NCBI RefSeq assembly: GCF_014268885.2
Contig: NZ_CP077095.1
Location: forward strand, 1,679,501 to 1,743,500
Direction: 5' to 3'
DNA from: Pseudomonas xantholysinigenes
GTDB lineage: Bacteria; Pseudomonadota; Gammaproteobacteria; Pseudomonadales; Pseudomonadaceae
Length of the DNA: 64,000 nt
Under the pieces are notes generated by a model that did not search any database, was not told the DNA's origin, and saw nothing but the letters and a program-made list of their open reading frames with translations. Shown one piece after another: positions 44,506-53,648 of the stretch. Positions within the stretch are counted from its first letter, which is position 1, and every line of letters begins with the position of its first letter. The position numbers and the translations under genes were made by a program.

Positions 44506-45332
44506 TCGAACTCGCTCGTGGCTCTTTGAGCAAGATGGCGGTGCGCCTGGACGCACCGGTCGTTCAATACAGTTTCCGCCTCGATGACACCGAGGTGCCG
44601 GTCAACCCATTGATCGGCCAGTCGATTCGCCTGGAGTACCTCGGCGCCATCCACTGCAGCCATTGCGGCAAGCGCACCAAGACCAGCTTCAGCCAGGGTT
44701 ACTGCTACCCGTGCATGACCAAGCTGGCCCAGTGCGACGTGTGCATCATGGCCCCGGAAAAATGCCACTACGACGCCGGCACCTGCCGCGAGCCGTCGTG
44801 GGGCGAGCAATTCTGCATGACCGACCACGTGGTGTACCTGGCCAACTCGTCGGGCATCAAGGTTGGCATCACCCGCGCCACCCAGCTGCCCACCCGCTGG
44901 CTCGACCAGGGCGCCAGCCAGGCGCTGCCGATCATGCGCGTGGCCACCCGCCAGCAATCCGGGCTGGTCGAGGATGTGCTGCGCAGCCAAGTGCCGGACC
45001 GCACCAACTGGCGCGCGCTGCTCAAGGGCGACGCCGAGGCGCTCGACCTGCCGGCCATCCGTGAGCAGGTCTTCGACGCCTGCGCCGACGGCATCCGCGG
45101 CCTGCAGGAACGCTTCGGCCTGCAGGCGATCCAGCCGCTGCCCGATGCCGAGGTGGTGCAGATGCGCTACCCGGTCGAGACCTACCCGAAAAAGATCGTC
45201 AGCTTCAACCTCGACAAGGACCCGGTCGTGGAAGGCACGCTGCTGGGCATCAAGGGGCAGTACCTGATCTTCGACACCGGCGTGATCAACATTCGCAAGT
45301 ACACGGCCTACCAACTGGCCGTGCTCCAGTAA
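44502..45332 (+). CDS. DUF2797 protein with Cys-rich zinc-binding region
   Basis: A 276-residue protein. Residues about 45-100 hold eight Cys, most in CxxC pairs (IHCSHCGKR, GYCYPCMTK, QCDVC, GTC, QFC), consistent with one or two zinc sites. The following VYLANSSGIKVGITR...TRWLDQGASQAL looks like a diverged GIY-YIG nuclease fold (Y-x-A, then KVGIT, then R-W). The start is uncertain: TTG at 44502 overlaps the yeaC stop; ATG at 44535 is the next choice. The function is unknown, but RNA or DNA binding is plausible. Confidence 0.8.
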   Translation: MIELARGSLSKMAVRLDAPVVQYSFRLDDTEVPVNPLIGQSIRLEYLGAIHCSHCGKRTKTSFSQGYCYPCMTKLAQCDVCIMAPEKCHYDAGTCREPSWGEQFCMTDHVVYLANSSGIKVGITRATQLPTRWLDQGASQALPIMRVATRQQSGLVEDVLRSQVPDRTNWRALLKGDAEALDLPAIREQVFDACADGIRGLQERFGLQAIQPLPDAEVVQMRYPVETYPKKIVSFNLDKDPVVEGTLLGIKGQYLIFDTGVINIRKYTAYQLAVLQ

Positions 45333-45345
45333 AAGGATCGTCACC

Positions 45346-48003
45346 ATGCGTACCGAACAACCGCAAGTGATCTACCTCAAGGACTATCAGGCCCCCGAGT
45401 ACCTGATCGACGAGACGCACCTGACCTTCGAACTGTTCGAGGACCATAGCCTGGTGCATGCGCAGCTGGTCATGCGCCGCAACCCCGAGCGTGGCGCCGG
45501 CTTGCCGCCGCTGGTGCTCGATGGCCAGCAGTTGGAACTGTTGAGCGTGCAGCTGGACGACCAGGCGCTGGGCGCCAACGACTACCAGCTCGACGACGAC
45601 AGCCTCACCGTGCAGCCGACGAGCGAGCACTTCACCCTCGACACCAGTGTGAAGATCCACCCAGAGAGCAACACCGCACTGGAAGGCCTGTACAAGTCCG
45701 GCAAGATGTTCTGCACCCAGTGCGAGGCCGAAGGCTTTCGCAAGATCACCTATTACCTCGACCGCCCGGATGTGATGAGTACCTTCACCACCACGGTGAT
45801 TGCCGAACAGCACCGCTATCCAGTGCTGCTGTCCAATGGCAACCCGGTCGGCAGCGGTCCGGGCGAGGACGGCCGCCACTGGGCGACCTGGGAAGACCCG
45901 TTCAAGAAACCGGCCTACCTGTTCGCATTGGTGGCCGGTGACCTGTGGTGCGTCGAAAGCGAATTCACCCGCCAGTCTGGTCGTGACGTGACCCTGCGTA
46001 TCTATGTCGAGGAAGAGAACCTCGACAAGTGCGACCACGCCATGGTCAGCCTGAAGAAGTCCATGCGCTGGGATGAAGAAGTCTATGGCCGCGAGTACGA
46101 CCTGGACATCTTCATGATCGTCGCGGTCAACGACTTCAACATGGGCGCCATGGAAAACAAGGGCCTGAACATCTTCAACTCCAGCTGCGTGCTGGCCCGC
46201 GCCGAGACCGCCACCGACGCCGCCCACCAGCGAGTCGAAGGCGTGGTCGCCCACGAGTACTTCCACAACTGGTCGGGCAACCGCGTGACCTGCCGCGACT
46301 GGTTCCAGCTGTCGCTCAAGGAAGGCTTCACGGTGTACCGCGACGCCGCGTTCAGCGCCGACATGAACTCGCGCACGGTCAAGCGCATCGAGGACGTCGC
46401 CTACCTGCGCACCCACCAGTTCGCCGAGGACGCCGGCCCCATGGCCCACCCGGTGCGCCCGGCCAGCTTCATCGAGATCTCCAACTTCTACACCCTGACC
46501 GTGTACGAGAAGGGCGCCGAAGTGGTGGGGATGGTCCACACCCTGCTGGGCGACCAAGGCTTCCGCAAGGGCAGCGACCTGTACTTCGCGCGCCACGATG
46601 GCCAGGCGGTGACCACCGACGACTTCATCAAGGCCATGGAAGATGCCAACGGCGTCGACCTGACCCAGTTCAAGCGCTGGTACAGCCAGGCCGGCACGCC
46701 GCGCCTGGAGGTCAGCGAGCAGTTTGACGCCGGCGCGCAGACCTACAGCCTGACCTTCCGCCAGAGCTGCCCGGCGACGCCGGACCAGGTCGAGAAGCTG
46801 CCGTTCGTGATCCCGGTGGCGCTGGGCCTGCTCGATGCCCAGGGCAACGACCTGCCGCTGCGCCTGGTCGGTGAGGATGCGGCCGTTTGTACCAGCCGGG
46901 TGCTGTCGGTGACGGAGGCCGAGCAGACCTTCACCTTCCAGGGCATCACCGCCAAGCCGCTGCCATCGCTGCTGCGCGGCTTCAGCGCGCCGGTCAAACT
47001 GAGCTTCCCATACGACCGCGACCAGTTGATGTTCCTCATGCAGCACGACAGCGACGGCTTCAACCGTTGGGAAGCGGGGCAGCAGCTGTCGGTACAGGTG
47101 CTGCAGGAGCTGATTGGCCAGCACCAGCGTGGCGAAGCGCTCAAGCTCGACCAGCGCCTGATCACCGCGCTGGGCACCGTGCTCGGCAATGAGGCGCTGG
47201 ACCCGGCCATGGTCGCCGAGATGCTTTCGCTGCCGGGCGAGGCTTACCTCACCGAGATCAGCCAGGTGGCCGATGTCGATGCGATCCACGCCGCTCGCGA
47301 GTTCGCCCGCCAGCAGATCGCCGAGCAGCTGTTCGACGCCCTGTGGGCACGCTACCAGGCCAACCGCGAAGTCTCGCGCAAGACCCCGTACGTGGCCTCG
47401 GCCGAGCACTTCGCCCGCCGCAGCCTGCAGAACATCGCATTGTCGTACCTGATGCTCAGCGGCAAGGCGCAGGTGCTGGAGGCGACCCTTGAGCAGTTCG
47501 ACCAATGCGACAACATGACTGAGCGCCTGACCGCGCTGGCGGTGCTGGTCAATTCGTCGTTCGAGGCCGAGCGGGCCAAGGCCCTGGAAACCTTCGCCGA
47601 GCACTTCAAGGACAACCCGCTGGTCATGGACCAGTGGTTCAGCGTGCAGGCGGCCAGCGCGCTGCCAGGCGCTCTGGCGCGGGTCAAGGCGCTGATGCAG
47701 CACCCGGCGTTCACCCTGAAGAACCCGAACAAGGTACGTGCCTTGGTCGGCGCCTTCGCCGGGCAGAACCTGGTCAACTTCCACGCTACCGACGGTTCGG
47801 GGTATCGCTTCCTGGCGGACCTGGTGATCGAGCTCAACGCGCTCAACCCGCAGATCGCCTCGCGTCTGCTCGCGCCGCTGACCCGCTGGCGCAAGTATGA
47901 CGATCAGCGCCAGGCGCTGATGAAGGGCGAACTGGAGCGGATTCTCGCTTCGGGGGCGTTGTCCAGCGATGTGTATGAGGTGGTGAGCAAAAGTCTCGCT
48001 TGA
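45346..48003 (+). CDS. pepN: Aminopeptidase N
   Basis: An 885-residue M1-family zinc aminopeptidase that trims N-terminal residues from peptides. The substrate motif is GAMENKGLNIFNS. The zinc site HEYFHNW has His303, Glu304 and His307, and the distal Glu is in LSLKEGFTVYRD. The N-terminal beta domain and C-terminal helical domain have normal length for the E. coli type. AAAGGATCGTCACC precedes the ATG, 13 bases after the DUF2797 stop. A REP pair follows the gene. Confidence 0.96.
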   Translation: MRTEQPQVIYLKDYQAPEYLIDETHLTFELFEDHSLVHAQLVMRRNPERGAGLPPLVLDGQQLELLSVQLDDQALGANDYQLDDDSLTVQPTSEHFTLDTSVKIHPESNTALEGLYKSGKMFCTQCEAEGFRKITYYLDRPDVMSTFTTTVIAEQHRYPVLLSNGNPVGSGPGEDGRHWATWEDPFKKPAYLFALVAGDLWCVESEFTRQSGRDVTLRIYVEEENLDKCDHAMVSLKKSMRWDEEVYGREYDLDIFMIVAVNDFNMGAMENKGLNIFNSSCVLARAETATDAAHQRVEGVVAHEYFHNWSGNRVTCRDWFQLSLKEGFTVYRDAAFSADMNSRTVKRIEDVAYLRTHQFAEDAGPMAHPVRPASFIEISNFYTLTVYEKGAEVVGMVHTLLGDQGFRKGSDLYFARHDGQAVTTDDFIKAMEDANGVDLTQFKRWYSQAGTPRLEVSEQFDAGAQTYSLTFRQSCPATPDQVEKLPFVIPVALGLLDAQGNDLPLRLVGEDAAVCTSRVLSVTEAEQTFTFQGITAKPLPSLLRGFSAPVKLSFPYDRDQLMFLMQHDSDGFNRWEAGQQLSVQVLQELIGQHQRGEALKLDQRLITALGTVLGNEALDPAMVAEMLSLPGEAYLTEISQVADVDAIHAAREFARQQIAEQLFDALWARYQANREVSRKTPYVASAEHFARRSLQNIALSYLMLSGKAQVLEATLEQFDQCDNMTERLTALAVLVNSSFEAERAKALETFAEHFKDNPLVMDQWFSVQAASALPGALARVKALMQHPAFTLKNPNKVRALVGAFAGQNLVNFHATDGSGYRFLADLVIELNALNPQIASRLLAPLTRWRKYDDQRQALMKGELERILASGALSSDVYEVVSKSLA

Positions 48004-48005
48004 GA

Positions 48006-48115
48006 CCCCTGGGGCTGCTGCGCAGCCCTTTCGCGACACAAGGCCGCTCCTACAGGGAAGTGCAATTCTCTGTAGGAGCGGCCTTGTGTCGCGAAAGGGT
48101 CGCGCAGCGGCCCCA
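48006..48115. repeat. Inverted pair of the second REP class after pepN
   Basis: GGGGCTGCTGCGCAGCCCTT...GCGACACAAGGCCGCTCCTAC faces GTAGGAGCGGCCTTGTGTCG...GCGCAGCGGCCCC. The structure is the same as at 5072-5192. It begins at the pepN stop and may stabilise or end the transcript. Confidence 0.85.
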
Positions 48116-48273
48116 ATCATTTTCATGGTTAACAAAACATAACGTCCCGCTCGTTGTGTTCTGTCGGACAATCCCGATAGCATGGCCCGAAGCTATTCCA
48201 GGGCTCTGGAACAGGGTTTTCGCAGTACCTGGCAATAGATTGACCCACCACAAGAACACAACAGGGGGCAGTC

Positions 48274-49290
48274 ATGAGAGAACGGATTACGCCACGTCGC
48301 ACGCGGATGGCGGGTGCGATGCTGGCGCTGGTGCTGGGCATCGGCGCCGGCAACGTCGAAGCGGCGGTGGCCGCCGACGACTATTCGGTGGAGTCGGCCA
48401 AGGCCAGCCAAAGCCTGTTGATCGGTGCCACCCATGCCGGGCAGCGCCTGGTGGTGGTCGGTGATCGCGGCCATATCCTGTTCTCCGACGACCAGGGCAA
48501 GACCTGGACCCAGGCCCGGGTGCCCACCCGACAATTGCTCACCGCGGTGTTCTTCCTCGACGACAAGCGCGGCTGGGCCGTTGGCCATGACGCGCAGATC
48601 CTCGCCAGCAACGACGGCGGCGCGACCTGGAGCAAGCAGTTCGAAGACCTGTCCCGTGAAGCCCCCTTGCTCGACGTGCGTTTCCTCGACTCGCAGCACG
48701 GCTTTGCCGTGGGCGCCTACGGTGCCCTGCTCGAAACCCTCGATGGCGGCCAGCACTGGCAGGACGTCGCCGAGCGCCTGGACAACCCCGACCAACTGCA
48801 CCTCAATGCCATCACCATGGTGAAGGACGCCGGCCTGTTCATCGTAGGCGAACAGGGCAGCATGTTCCGCTCCAGTGACAACGGCCAGAGCTGGTCGAAG
48901 GTCCAAGGCCCTTACGAGGGCTCGCTGTTCGGCGTGATCGGCACCGCCCAGCCCAACACCCTGTTGGCCTACGGCCTGCGCGGCAATTTGTTCCGCTCCA
49001 GCGACTTCGGCGACAGCTGGCAGCCGATCGAGCTCAGGGCCGAGCGCGGCCCGCTCGAATTCGGCCTGGCAAGCGCTACGCTTCTCGAAGACGGCAGCCT
49101 GGTGCTGGTCGGTAACGGCGGCAGCGTGCTGCGCAGCCATGACGACGGCCAGACCTTCAGTGTGCGCAACCGCGCCGACCGCATCGCCCTGGCCGGGGTC
49201 AGCGGCCTTGCCGGTGGCGGCCTGCTGCTGGTGGGGCAGGGCGGCGTGCACCTGGCAGCGGCCGACGGTGTAGAGGAGGTACGTCCATGA
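48274..49290 (+). CDS. YCF48/Hcf136-like beta-propeller protein, exported
   Basis: A 338-residue protein. Residues 1-33 are a signal peptide (RMAGAMLALVLGIGAGNVEAAVA). The rest is at least six repeats of the Asp-box type (SDDQGKTW, SNDGGATW, TLDGGQHW, SSDNGQSW, SSDFGDSW, SHDDGQTF) separated by V-V-G-x-G strands, which form a propeller like the photosystem II assembly factor YCF48. In proteobacteria such proteins are found beside RND exporters. Its stop overlaps the start of the RND gene (ATGA), which supports a shared role at the inner membrane. Confidence 0.85.
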   Translation: MRERITPRRTRMAGAMLALVLGIGAGNVEAAVAADDYSVESAKASQSLLIGATHAGQRLVVVGDRGHILFSDDQGKTWTQARVPTRQLLTAVFFLDDKRGWAVGHDAQILASNDGGATWSKQFEDLSREAPLLDVRFLDSQHGFAVGAYGALLETLDGGQHWQDVAERLDNPDQLHLNAITMVKDAGLFIVGEQGSMFRSSDNGQSWSKVQGPYEGSLFGVIGTAQPNTLLAYGLRGNLFRSSDFGDSWQPIELRAERGPLEFGLASATLLEDGSLVLVGNGGSVLRSHDDGQTFSVRNRADRIALAGVSGLAGGGLLLVGQGGVHLAAADGVEEVRP

Positions 49291-51680
49291 CCAGCCGGGA
49301 GAGCTTCGACATGCAGCACAAGGACAAGGCCACCCTGCTGGAACGCCTGATCTTCAACAACCGCCCGGCAGTCATCGCCCTGTGCCTGCTGGTCAGTGTG
49401 TTCCTGTTCTGGCAGGCCACGCAGATCCGCCCGTCCACCAGTTTCGAAAAGATGATCCCGCTGCAGCACCCGTTCATCGAACAGATGATGGAGCACCGCA
49501 ACGACCTGGCTAACCTCGGCAATACCGTGCGCGTCTCGGTGGAGGCGGTCAACGGCGATATCTTCGACAAGGCCTACATGGAAACCCTGCGCCAGATCCA
49601 TGACGAGGTGTTCTACATTCCCGGCGTCGACCGCGCGGGGTTGAAGTCGCTGTGGAGCCCTAGCGTGCGCTGGAGCGAGGTTACCGAAGAGGGCTTCTCC
49701 GGTGGCGAGGTGATTCCCAACACCTACAACGGTTCCCAGGACAGCCTCGACACCTTGCGTGACAACGTGCTCAAGTCGGGCCAGGTGGGGCGCCTGGTGG
49801 CCAACAACTTCAAGTCGAGCATCATCGACATCCCGCTGCTGGAGAGCTACCCCGATCCGCAGGACCCGGGCCGGCAGGTCAAGCTCGACTACCAGCAGTT
49901 CTCGCACCAGCTCGAAGAGAAGATCCGCGACAAGTTCCAGGCGCAGAACCCCAACGTGAAGATCCACATCGTCGGCTTCGCCAAGAAAGTCGGCGACCTG
50001 ATCGACGGCCTGGTGATGGTGGCGATGTTCTTCGGCGTGGCCCTGGTGATCACCTGGGCGCTGCTGTACTGGTTCACCTGGTGCATCCGCAGCACCATCT
50101 CCGTGCTCATCACCACGCTGGTGGCGGTGGTCTGGCAGCTGGGGCTGATGCATGCCGTGGGCTTCGGCCTCGACCCGTACTCGATGCTGGTGCCGTTCCT
50201 GATCTTCGCCATCGGCATCTCCCACGGGGTGCAGAAAATCAACGGCATCGCCTTGCAGTCCAGCGACGCCGACAACGCCCTGACCGCCGCGCGACGCACC
50301 TTCCGCCAGTTGTTCCTGCCCGGGATGATCGCCATCCTCGCCGATGCCGTGGGTTTCATCACCCTGCTGATCATCGATATCGGGGTGATCCGCGAGCTGG
50401 CGATCGGCGCCTCGATCGGTGTGGCGGTGATCGTCTTCACCAACCTGATCCTGCTGCCGGTGGCGATCAGCTACGTCGGCATCAGCCAGAAGGCCATCGC
50501 CCGCAGCAAGAAGGACGCGACCCGCGAACACCCGTTCTGGCGCCTGCTGTCCAACTTCGCCAGCGCCAAGGTGGCGCCGGTATCGGTGGTGCTGGCGCTG
50601 CTGGCCTTTGCCGGCGGCCTCTGGTACAGCCAGAACCTGAAGATCGGCGACCTCGACCAGGGCGCCCCGGAGCTGCGTCCGGATTCGCGCTACAACCAGG
50701 ACAACAGCTTCATCATCAGCAACTACTCGACCAGTTCCGACGTGCTGGTGATCATGGTCAAGACCCCGGCCGAAAGCTGCTCGATCCACTCGACCATGGC
50801 GCCGATCGACGAGCTGATGTGGGCCATGGACAACACCCCGGGGGTGCAGTCGACCATCTCCCTGGTGACCGTGTCCAAGCAAGTGATCAAGGGCATGAAC
50901 GAGGGCAGCCTGAAATGGGAAACCCTGTCGCGCAACCCGGACATCCTCAACAACTCCATCGCCCGCGCCGATGGCCTGTACAACGCCGACTGCTCGCTGG
51001 CGCCGGTGCTGGTGTTCCTCAACGACCACAAGGCCGAGACCCTCGAGCGGGTCACCGCCGCGGCCAAGGCTTTCGCCGACAGCCACAACAAGGAGGGCCT
51101 GCAGTTCCTCCTGGCGGCTGGTAACGCTGGCATCGAAGCGGCCACCAACGAGGTGATCAAGTCGGCCGAGCTGACCATCCTCATCCTCGTCTACCTGTGC
51201 GTGGCGGTGATGTGCATGATCACTTTCCGCTCCTTTGCCGCGACCCTGTGCATCGTTCTGCCGCTGGTGTTGACCTCGGTGCTGGGCAACGCGCTGATGG
51301 CGTTCATGGGCATTGGCGTGAAGGTCGCCACGCTGCCGGTGGTGGCACTGGGCGTGGGCATTGGCGTGGACTACGGCATCTACATCTACAGTCGCCTCGA
51401 GAGCTTCCTGCGCGCTGGCCTGCCGTTGCAGGAGGCCTACTACGAGACCCTGCGCTCGACCGGCAAGGCGGTGCTGTTCACCGGCCTGTGCCTGGCCATT
51501 GGCGTGTGCACCTGGATCTTCTCGGCGATCAAGTTCCAGGCCGACATGGGCCTGATGCTGACCTTCATGCTGCTGTGGAACATGTTCGGCGCGCTGTGGC
51601 TGTTGCCGGCGCTGGCGCGGTTCCTGATCAAGCCGGGCAAGCTGGCGGGCAAGGAGGGCGGCTCGATCTTTGCCCATTGA
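49287..51680 (+). CDS. RND superfamily (MMPL-type) exporter
   Basis: A 797-residue membrane protein with two halves, each of a large periplasmic loop plus helices. The first span is LIFNNRPAVIALCLLVSVFLFW. The first five-helix bundle (about residues 230-400) has the conserved ISHGVQKINGIA and DAVGFITLLIIDIG. The second (about 625-785) has VALGVGIGVDYGIYIYSRLE. Such proteins move hydrophobic molecules by proton exchange without a visible membrane-fusion partner. It is coupled to the YCF48-like gene. The substrate is unknown; hopanoid, lipid or sterol-like cargo is known for related proteins. Confidence 0.87.
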   Translation: MTSRESFDMQHKDKATLLERLIFNNRPAVIALCLLVSVFLFWQATQIRPSTSFEKMIPLQHPFIEQMMEHRNDLANLGNTVRVSVEAVNGDIFDKAYMETLRQIHDEVFYIPGVDRAGLKSLWSPSVRWSEVTEEGFSGGEVIPNTYNGSQDSLDTLRDNVLKSGQVGRLVANNFKSSIIDIPLLESYPDPQDPGRQVKLDYQQFSHQLEEKIRDKFQAQNPNVKIHIVGFAKKVGDLIDGLVMVAMFFGVALVITWALLYWFTWCIRSTISVLITTLVAVVWQLGLMHAVGFGLDPYSMLVPFLIFAIGISHGVQKINGIALQSSDADNALTAARRTFRQLFLPGMIAILADAVGFITLLIIDIGVIRELAIGASIGVAVIVFTNLILLPVAISYVGISQKAIARSKKDATREHPFWRLLSNFASAKVAPVSVVLALLAFAGGLWYSQNLKIGDLDQGAPELRPDSRYNQDNSFIISNYSTSSDVLVIMVKTPAESCSIHSTMAPIDELMWAMDNTPGVQSTISLVTVSKQVIKGMNEGSLKWETLSRNPDILNNSIARADGLYNADCSLAPVLVFLNDHKAETLERVTAAAKAFADSHNKEGLQFLLAAGNAGIEAATNEVIKSAELTILILVYLCVAVMCMITFRSFAATLCIVLPLVLTSVLGNALMAFMGIGVKVATLPVVALGVGIGVDYGIYIYSRLESFLRAGLPLQEAYYETLRSTGKAVLFTGLCLAIGVCTWIFSAIKFQADMGLMLTFMLLWNMFGALWLLPALARFLIKPGKLAGKEGGSIFAH

Positions 51681-51683
51681 TCG

Positions 51684-51755
51684 TGTGGGAGCGGGTTTGC
51701 CCGCGAATGCGATGGTGCGCACACCGACGCATTCGCGGGTAAACCCGCTCCCACC
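51684..51755. repeat. Inverted pair of main-class REPs after the RND gene
   Basis: GTGGGAGCGGGTTTGCCCGCGAATGCG faces CGCATTCGCGGGTAAACCCGCTCCCAC across 14 bases, closely matching the pair at 367-440. It starts 4 bases after the RND stop and probably serves as an mRNA end. Confidence 0.88.
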
Positions 51756-51799
51756 GCGTATACTGTCGGCTCATTTTTCTATTGGTATGCTCGCGCCCC

Positions 51800-52066
51800 A
51801 TGACCACCCTCGCCACCGCCCTCGCAGCCTGCGACATGCTGCTGATCGACGGCCTGCACGCTTTCGATTTCACCTTCGACGAATCCGGTCTGACCATCGA
51901 ATGCATGGACGGTCGCCAGCTGCGCCGCTGGGTCTTCAGCGCCGATCAGGTGGCCGCCGCCAGCGGTGCGGGCGACGACTGGAGCCTCAGCGATGGCGAG
52001 GGCGAGCATCGTCTAGTCTGTATGAGTGCTTTCCGTGCCCCGGATGAAGAAGACGATGAAGAGTAA
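51800..52066 (+). CDS. Small acidic conserved protein (possibly DUF5629)
   Basis: An 88-residue protein, MTTLATALAACDMLLIDGLHAFDF, ending in an acidic tail DEEDDEE. It has no signal peptide or membrane span. Alternating strands such as GLTIECMDGRQLRRWVFSADQVAAA suggest a small beta-rich domain. I think it belongs to a Pseudomonas-specific family of unknown function (perhaps DUF5629), but I am not sure. It overlaps the start of the downstream lactonase gene, so the two may be co-translated. Confidence 0.7.
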   Translation: MTTLATALAACDMLLIDGLHAFDFTFDESGLTIECMDGRQLRRWVFSADQVAAASGAGDDWSLSDGEGEHRLVCMSAFRAPDEEDDEE

Positions 52067-53186
52067 ATGGACATGCCTGCTGAGTGCTGGCCTCATCGCC
52101 CTGTCGCTTGAGACCCAGGCTGCCACCTTGCTGGTGGGCAGCTACACCGATGGCGGCAGCGAAGGGATCTACCGCTACGACTTCAATAGCCGCACCGGGC
52201 AGATCGACGCCACGCCCCGGCAGGTGGTCAAAAGCGTCAGTCCCTCGTGGCTGGTGCTGTCGGCCGACCAGCGCCTGCTGTTCGCGGTCAATGAAACGCC
52301 CAAAGGCCACGTCAGTAGTTTTTCGCTCGGCAAGCAGGGCGAGATCAAGCCGTTGAACCAAGTGCCAAGCCTGGGTGACGAACCGACCCATGCCAGTCTC
52401 AGCCATGACCAGCGCTATCTGTTCGTGGCCAACTACGCGGTGGCCGCCGACCCGGGTGGCAGCCTGGTGGTGGTTCCCGTGGCCAAGGACGGCAAGCTCA
52501 AGCCGGTGGTGCAGCAGGCCCGGCACACGCCGAGCAAGGTCAACCCCGAGCGCCAGGCCGGCGCCCACGTGCATTCGCTGGTGTTGTCACCCGATGGGCG
52601 TCATCTGTATGCCAGCGACCTGGGCGCCGACAAGGTGTTCATCTACCGCTATGACGGGGCCAGCCCCGAGCATCCGCTGAGCCCGGCGATACCGCCGTCG
52701 GTAGACCTGCCGCCGGGCAGCGGCCCGCGCCACCTGTTGTTCGACGCCAAGGGCCGGCACGCTTATCTGACCCTGGAGATGAGTGCCGAGGTGGTGGTGT
52801 TCGATGTGCAAGGCGCTGCCTTGAGCGAGCGCCAGCGCTTGCCGCTGACCGAGAATAAGGACGCTGCGGCGAAAGCGGCGGGCGGCCTGCACCTGTCGGC
52901 CGACGGTCGCTTCCTGTATGTCAGCAACCGCGGGACCGCCAATGAGATCGTGGTGTATGCCGTGGGCAAGGACGACGGCCAGCTGACCTTGCTGCAGCGT
53001 CGTTCGGTGGAAGGCGACCATCCTCGGGAGTTCGCGCTCGACCCCGATGGCAACTACCTGCTGGTGGCCAACCAGAAGAGCAACCAGATCGTGGTACTGA
53101 GCCGCGACCCGCGCAAGGGTACCCTGGGCGACACGGTGCAGAAGCTCGAACAGCCAGCGCCTTCGGACCTGAAGTTTATGGAATGA
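52044..53186 (+). CDS. Exported lactonase of the 6-phosphogluconolactonase (YbhE/PF10282) family
   Basis: A 380-residue seven-bladed propeller. Residues 1-26 are a signal peptide (MKKTMKSKWTCLLSAGLIALSLETQA), which differs from the cytoplasmic YbhE enzyme. Repeated blade motifs such as LVLSPDGRHLYASDLGADKVFIY, LHLSADGRFLYVSNRG and FALDPDGNYLLVANQ are visible. GAHVHSLVLSPDG and GSGPRHLLFD are family signatures. Export suggests a substrate other than 6-phosphogluconolactone. The start may be the ATG at 52044 or at 52056; both lie inside the 3' end of the preceding gene. Confidence 0.85.
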   Translation: MKKTMKSKWTCLLSAGLIALSLETQAATLLVGSYTDGGSEGIYRYDFNSRTGQIDATPRQVVKSVSPSWLVLSADQRLLFAVNETPKGHVSSFSLGKQGEIKPLNQVPSLGDEPTHASLSHDQRYLFVANYAVAADPGGSLVVVPVAKDGKLKPVVQQARHTPSKVNPERQAGAHVHSLVLSPDGRHLYASDLGADKVFIYRYDGASPEHPLSPAIPPSVDLPPGSGPRHLLFDAKGRHAYLTLEMSAEVVVFDVQGAALSERQRLPLTENKDAAAKAAGGLHLSADGRFLYVSNRGTANEIVVYAVGKDDGQLTLLQRRSVEGDHPREFALDPDGNYLLVANQKSNQIVVLSRDPRKGTLGDTVQKLEQPAPSDLKFME

Positions 53187-53244
53187 GCCTGCGCTTGCCC
53201 TGTAGGAGCAACTGTCTTGCTCAACTGCTAAAGCTAGCGCGATC

Positions 53245-53302
53245 CCTGTGGGAGCGGGCTTGCCCCGCGAACACGGGCGAAGCCCGTGCCACCCTGCGCG
53301 CG
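53245..53302. repeat. REP-related palindromes in the gap after the lactonase gene
   Basis: CTGTGGGAGCGGGCTTGCCCCGCGAACACGGGCGAAGCCCGTG joins a main-class REP with the dyad CACGGGCGAAGCCCGTG, as in the 119-bp unit at 18802. The gap 53187-53432 has no evident gene. Confidence 0.75.
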
Positions 53303-53432
53303 GGCCATTATCGATCGGCGTGATAATCGCTACTGCTGCAATGAATTTCAGTGCTCGAGTCCATCGGCGTAAGTTTTGATCCAAGGCCCCGACGGGGCAA
53401 TGTCAAAACCACTGATGTCGAGGTCCGCCCAC

Positions 53433-53612
53433 ATGAACTTCAATCTCTTCCCGGTCATTGCCGCTTCCGCCATCTCAGCTTCCGTCGTGCTGCCGGCCCA
53501 CGCCCAGGTCCAGGTCAGCGCGAACAAATCGTCGATCCAGACCTACACCCAGAAGTACCTGCAACAGAGCGCCAACTTCTATGCGGCGCTGGACCACAAG
53601 GCCCAGCACTGA
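53433..53612 (+). CDS. Small exported protein of 59 residues
   Basis: MNFNLFPVIAASAISASVVLPAHA is a clear Sec signal peptide with AHA before the cut. The mature part would be about 35 residues: QVQVSANKSSIQTYTQKYLQQ..., which is polar, Gln/Tyr-rich and Cys-free. GAGG lies 9 bases before the ATG at 53433; an upstream ATG at 53376 would place 19 residues before the signal and is unlikely. It converges with the ribonuclease T2 gene across 36 bases. I do not recognise the family. Confidence 0.6.
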   Translation: MNFNLFPVIAASAISASVVLPAHAQVQVSANKSSIQTYTQKYLQQSANFYAALDHKAQH

Positions 53613-53648
53613 GCCCACTTGACCGGGGGCCTGGTTCAACTCCGGGGT

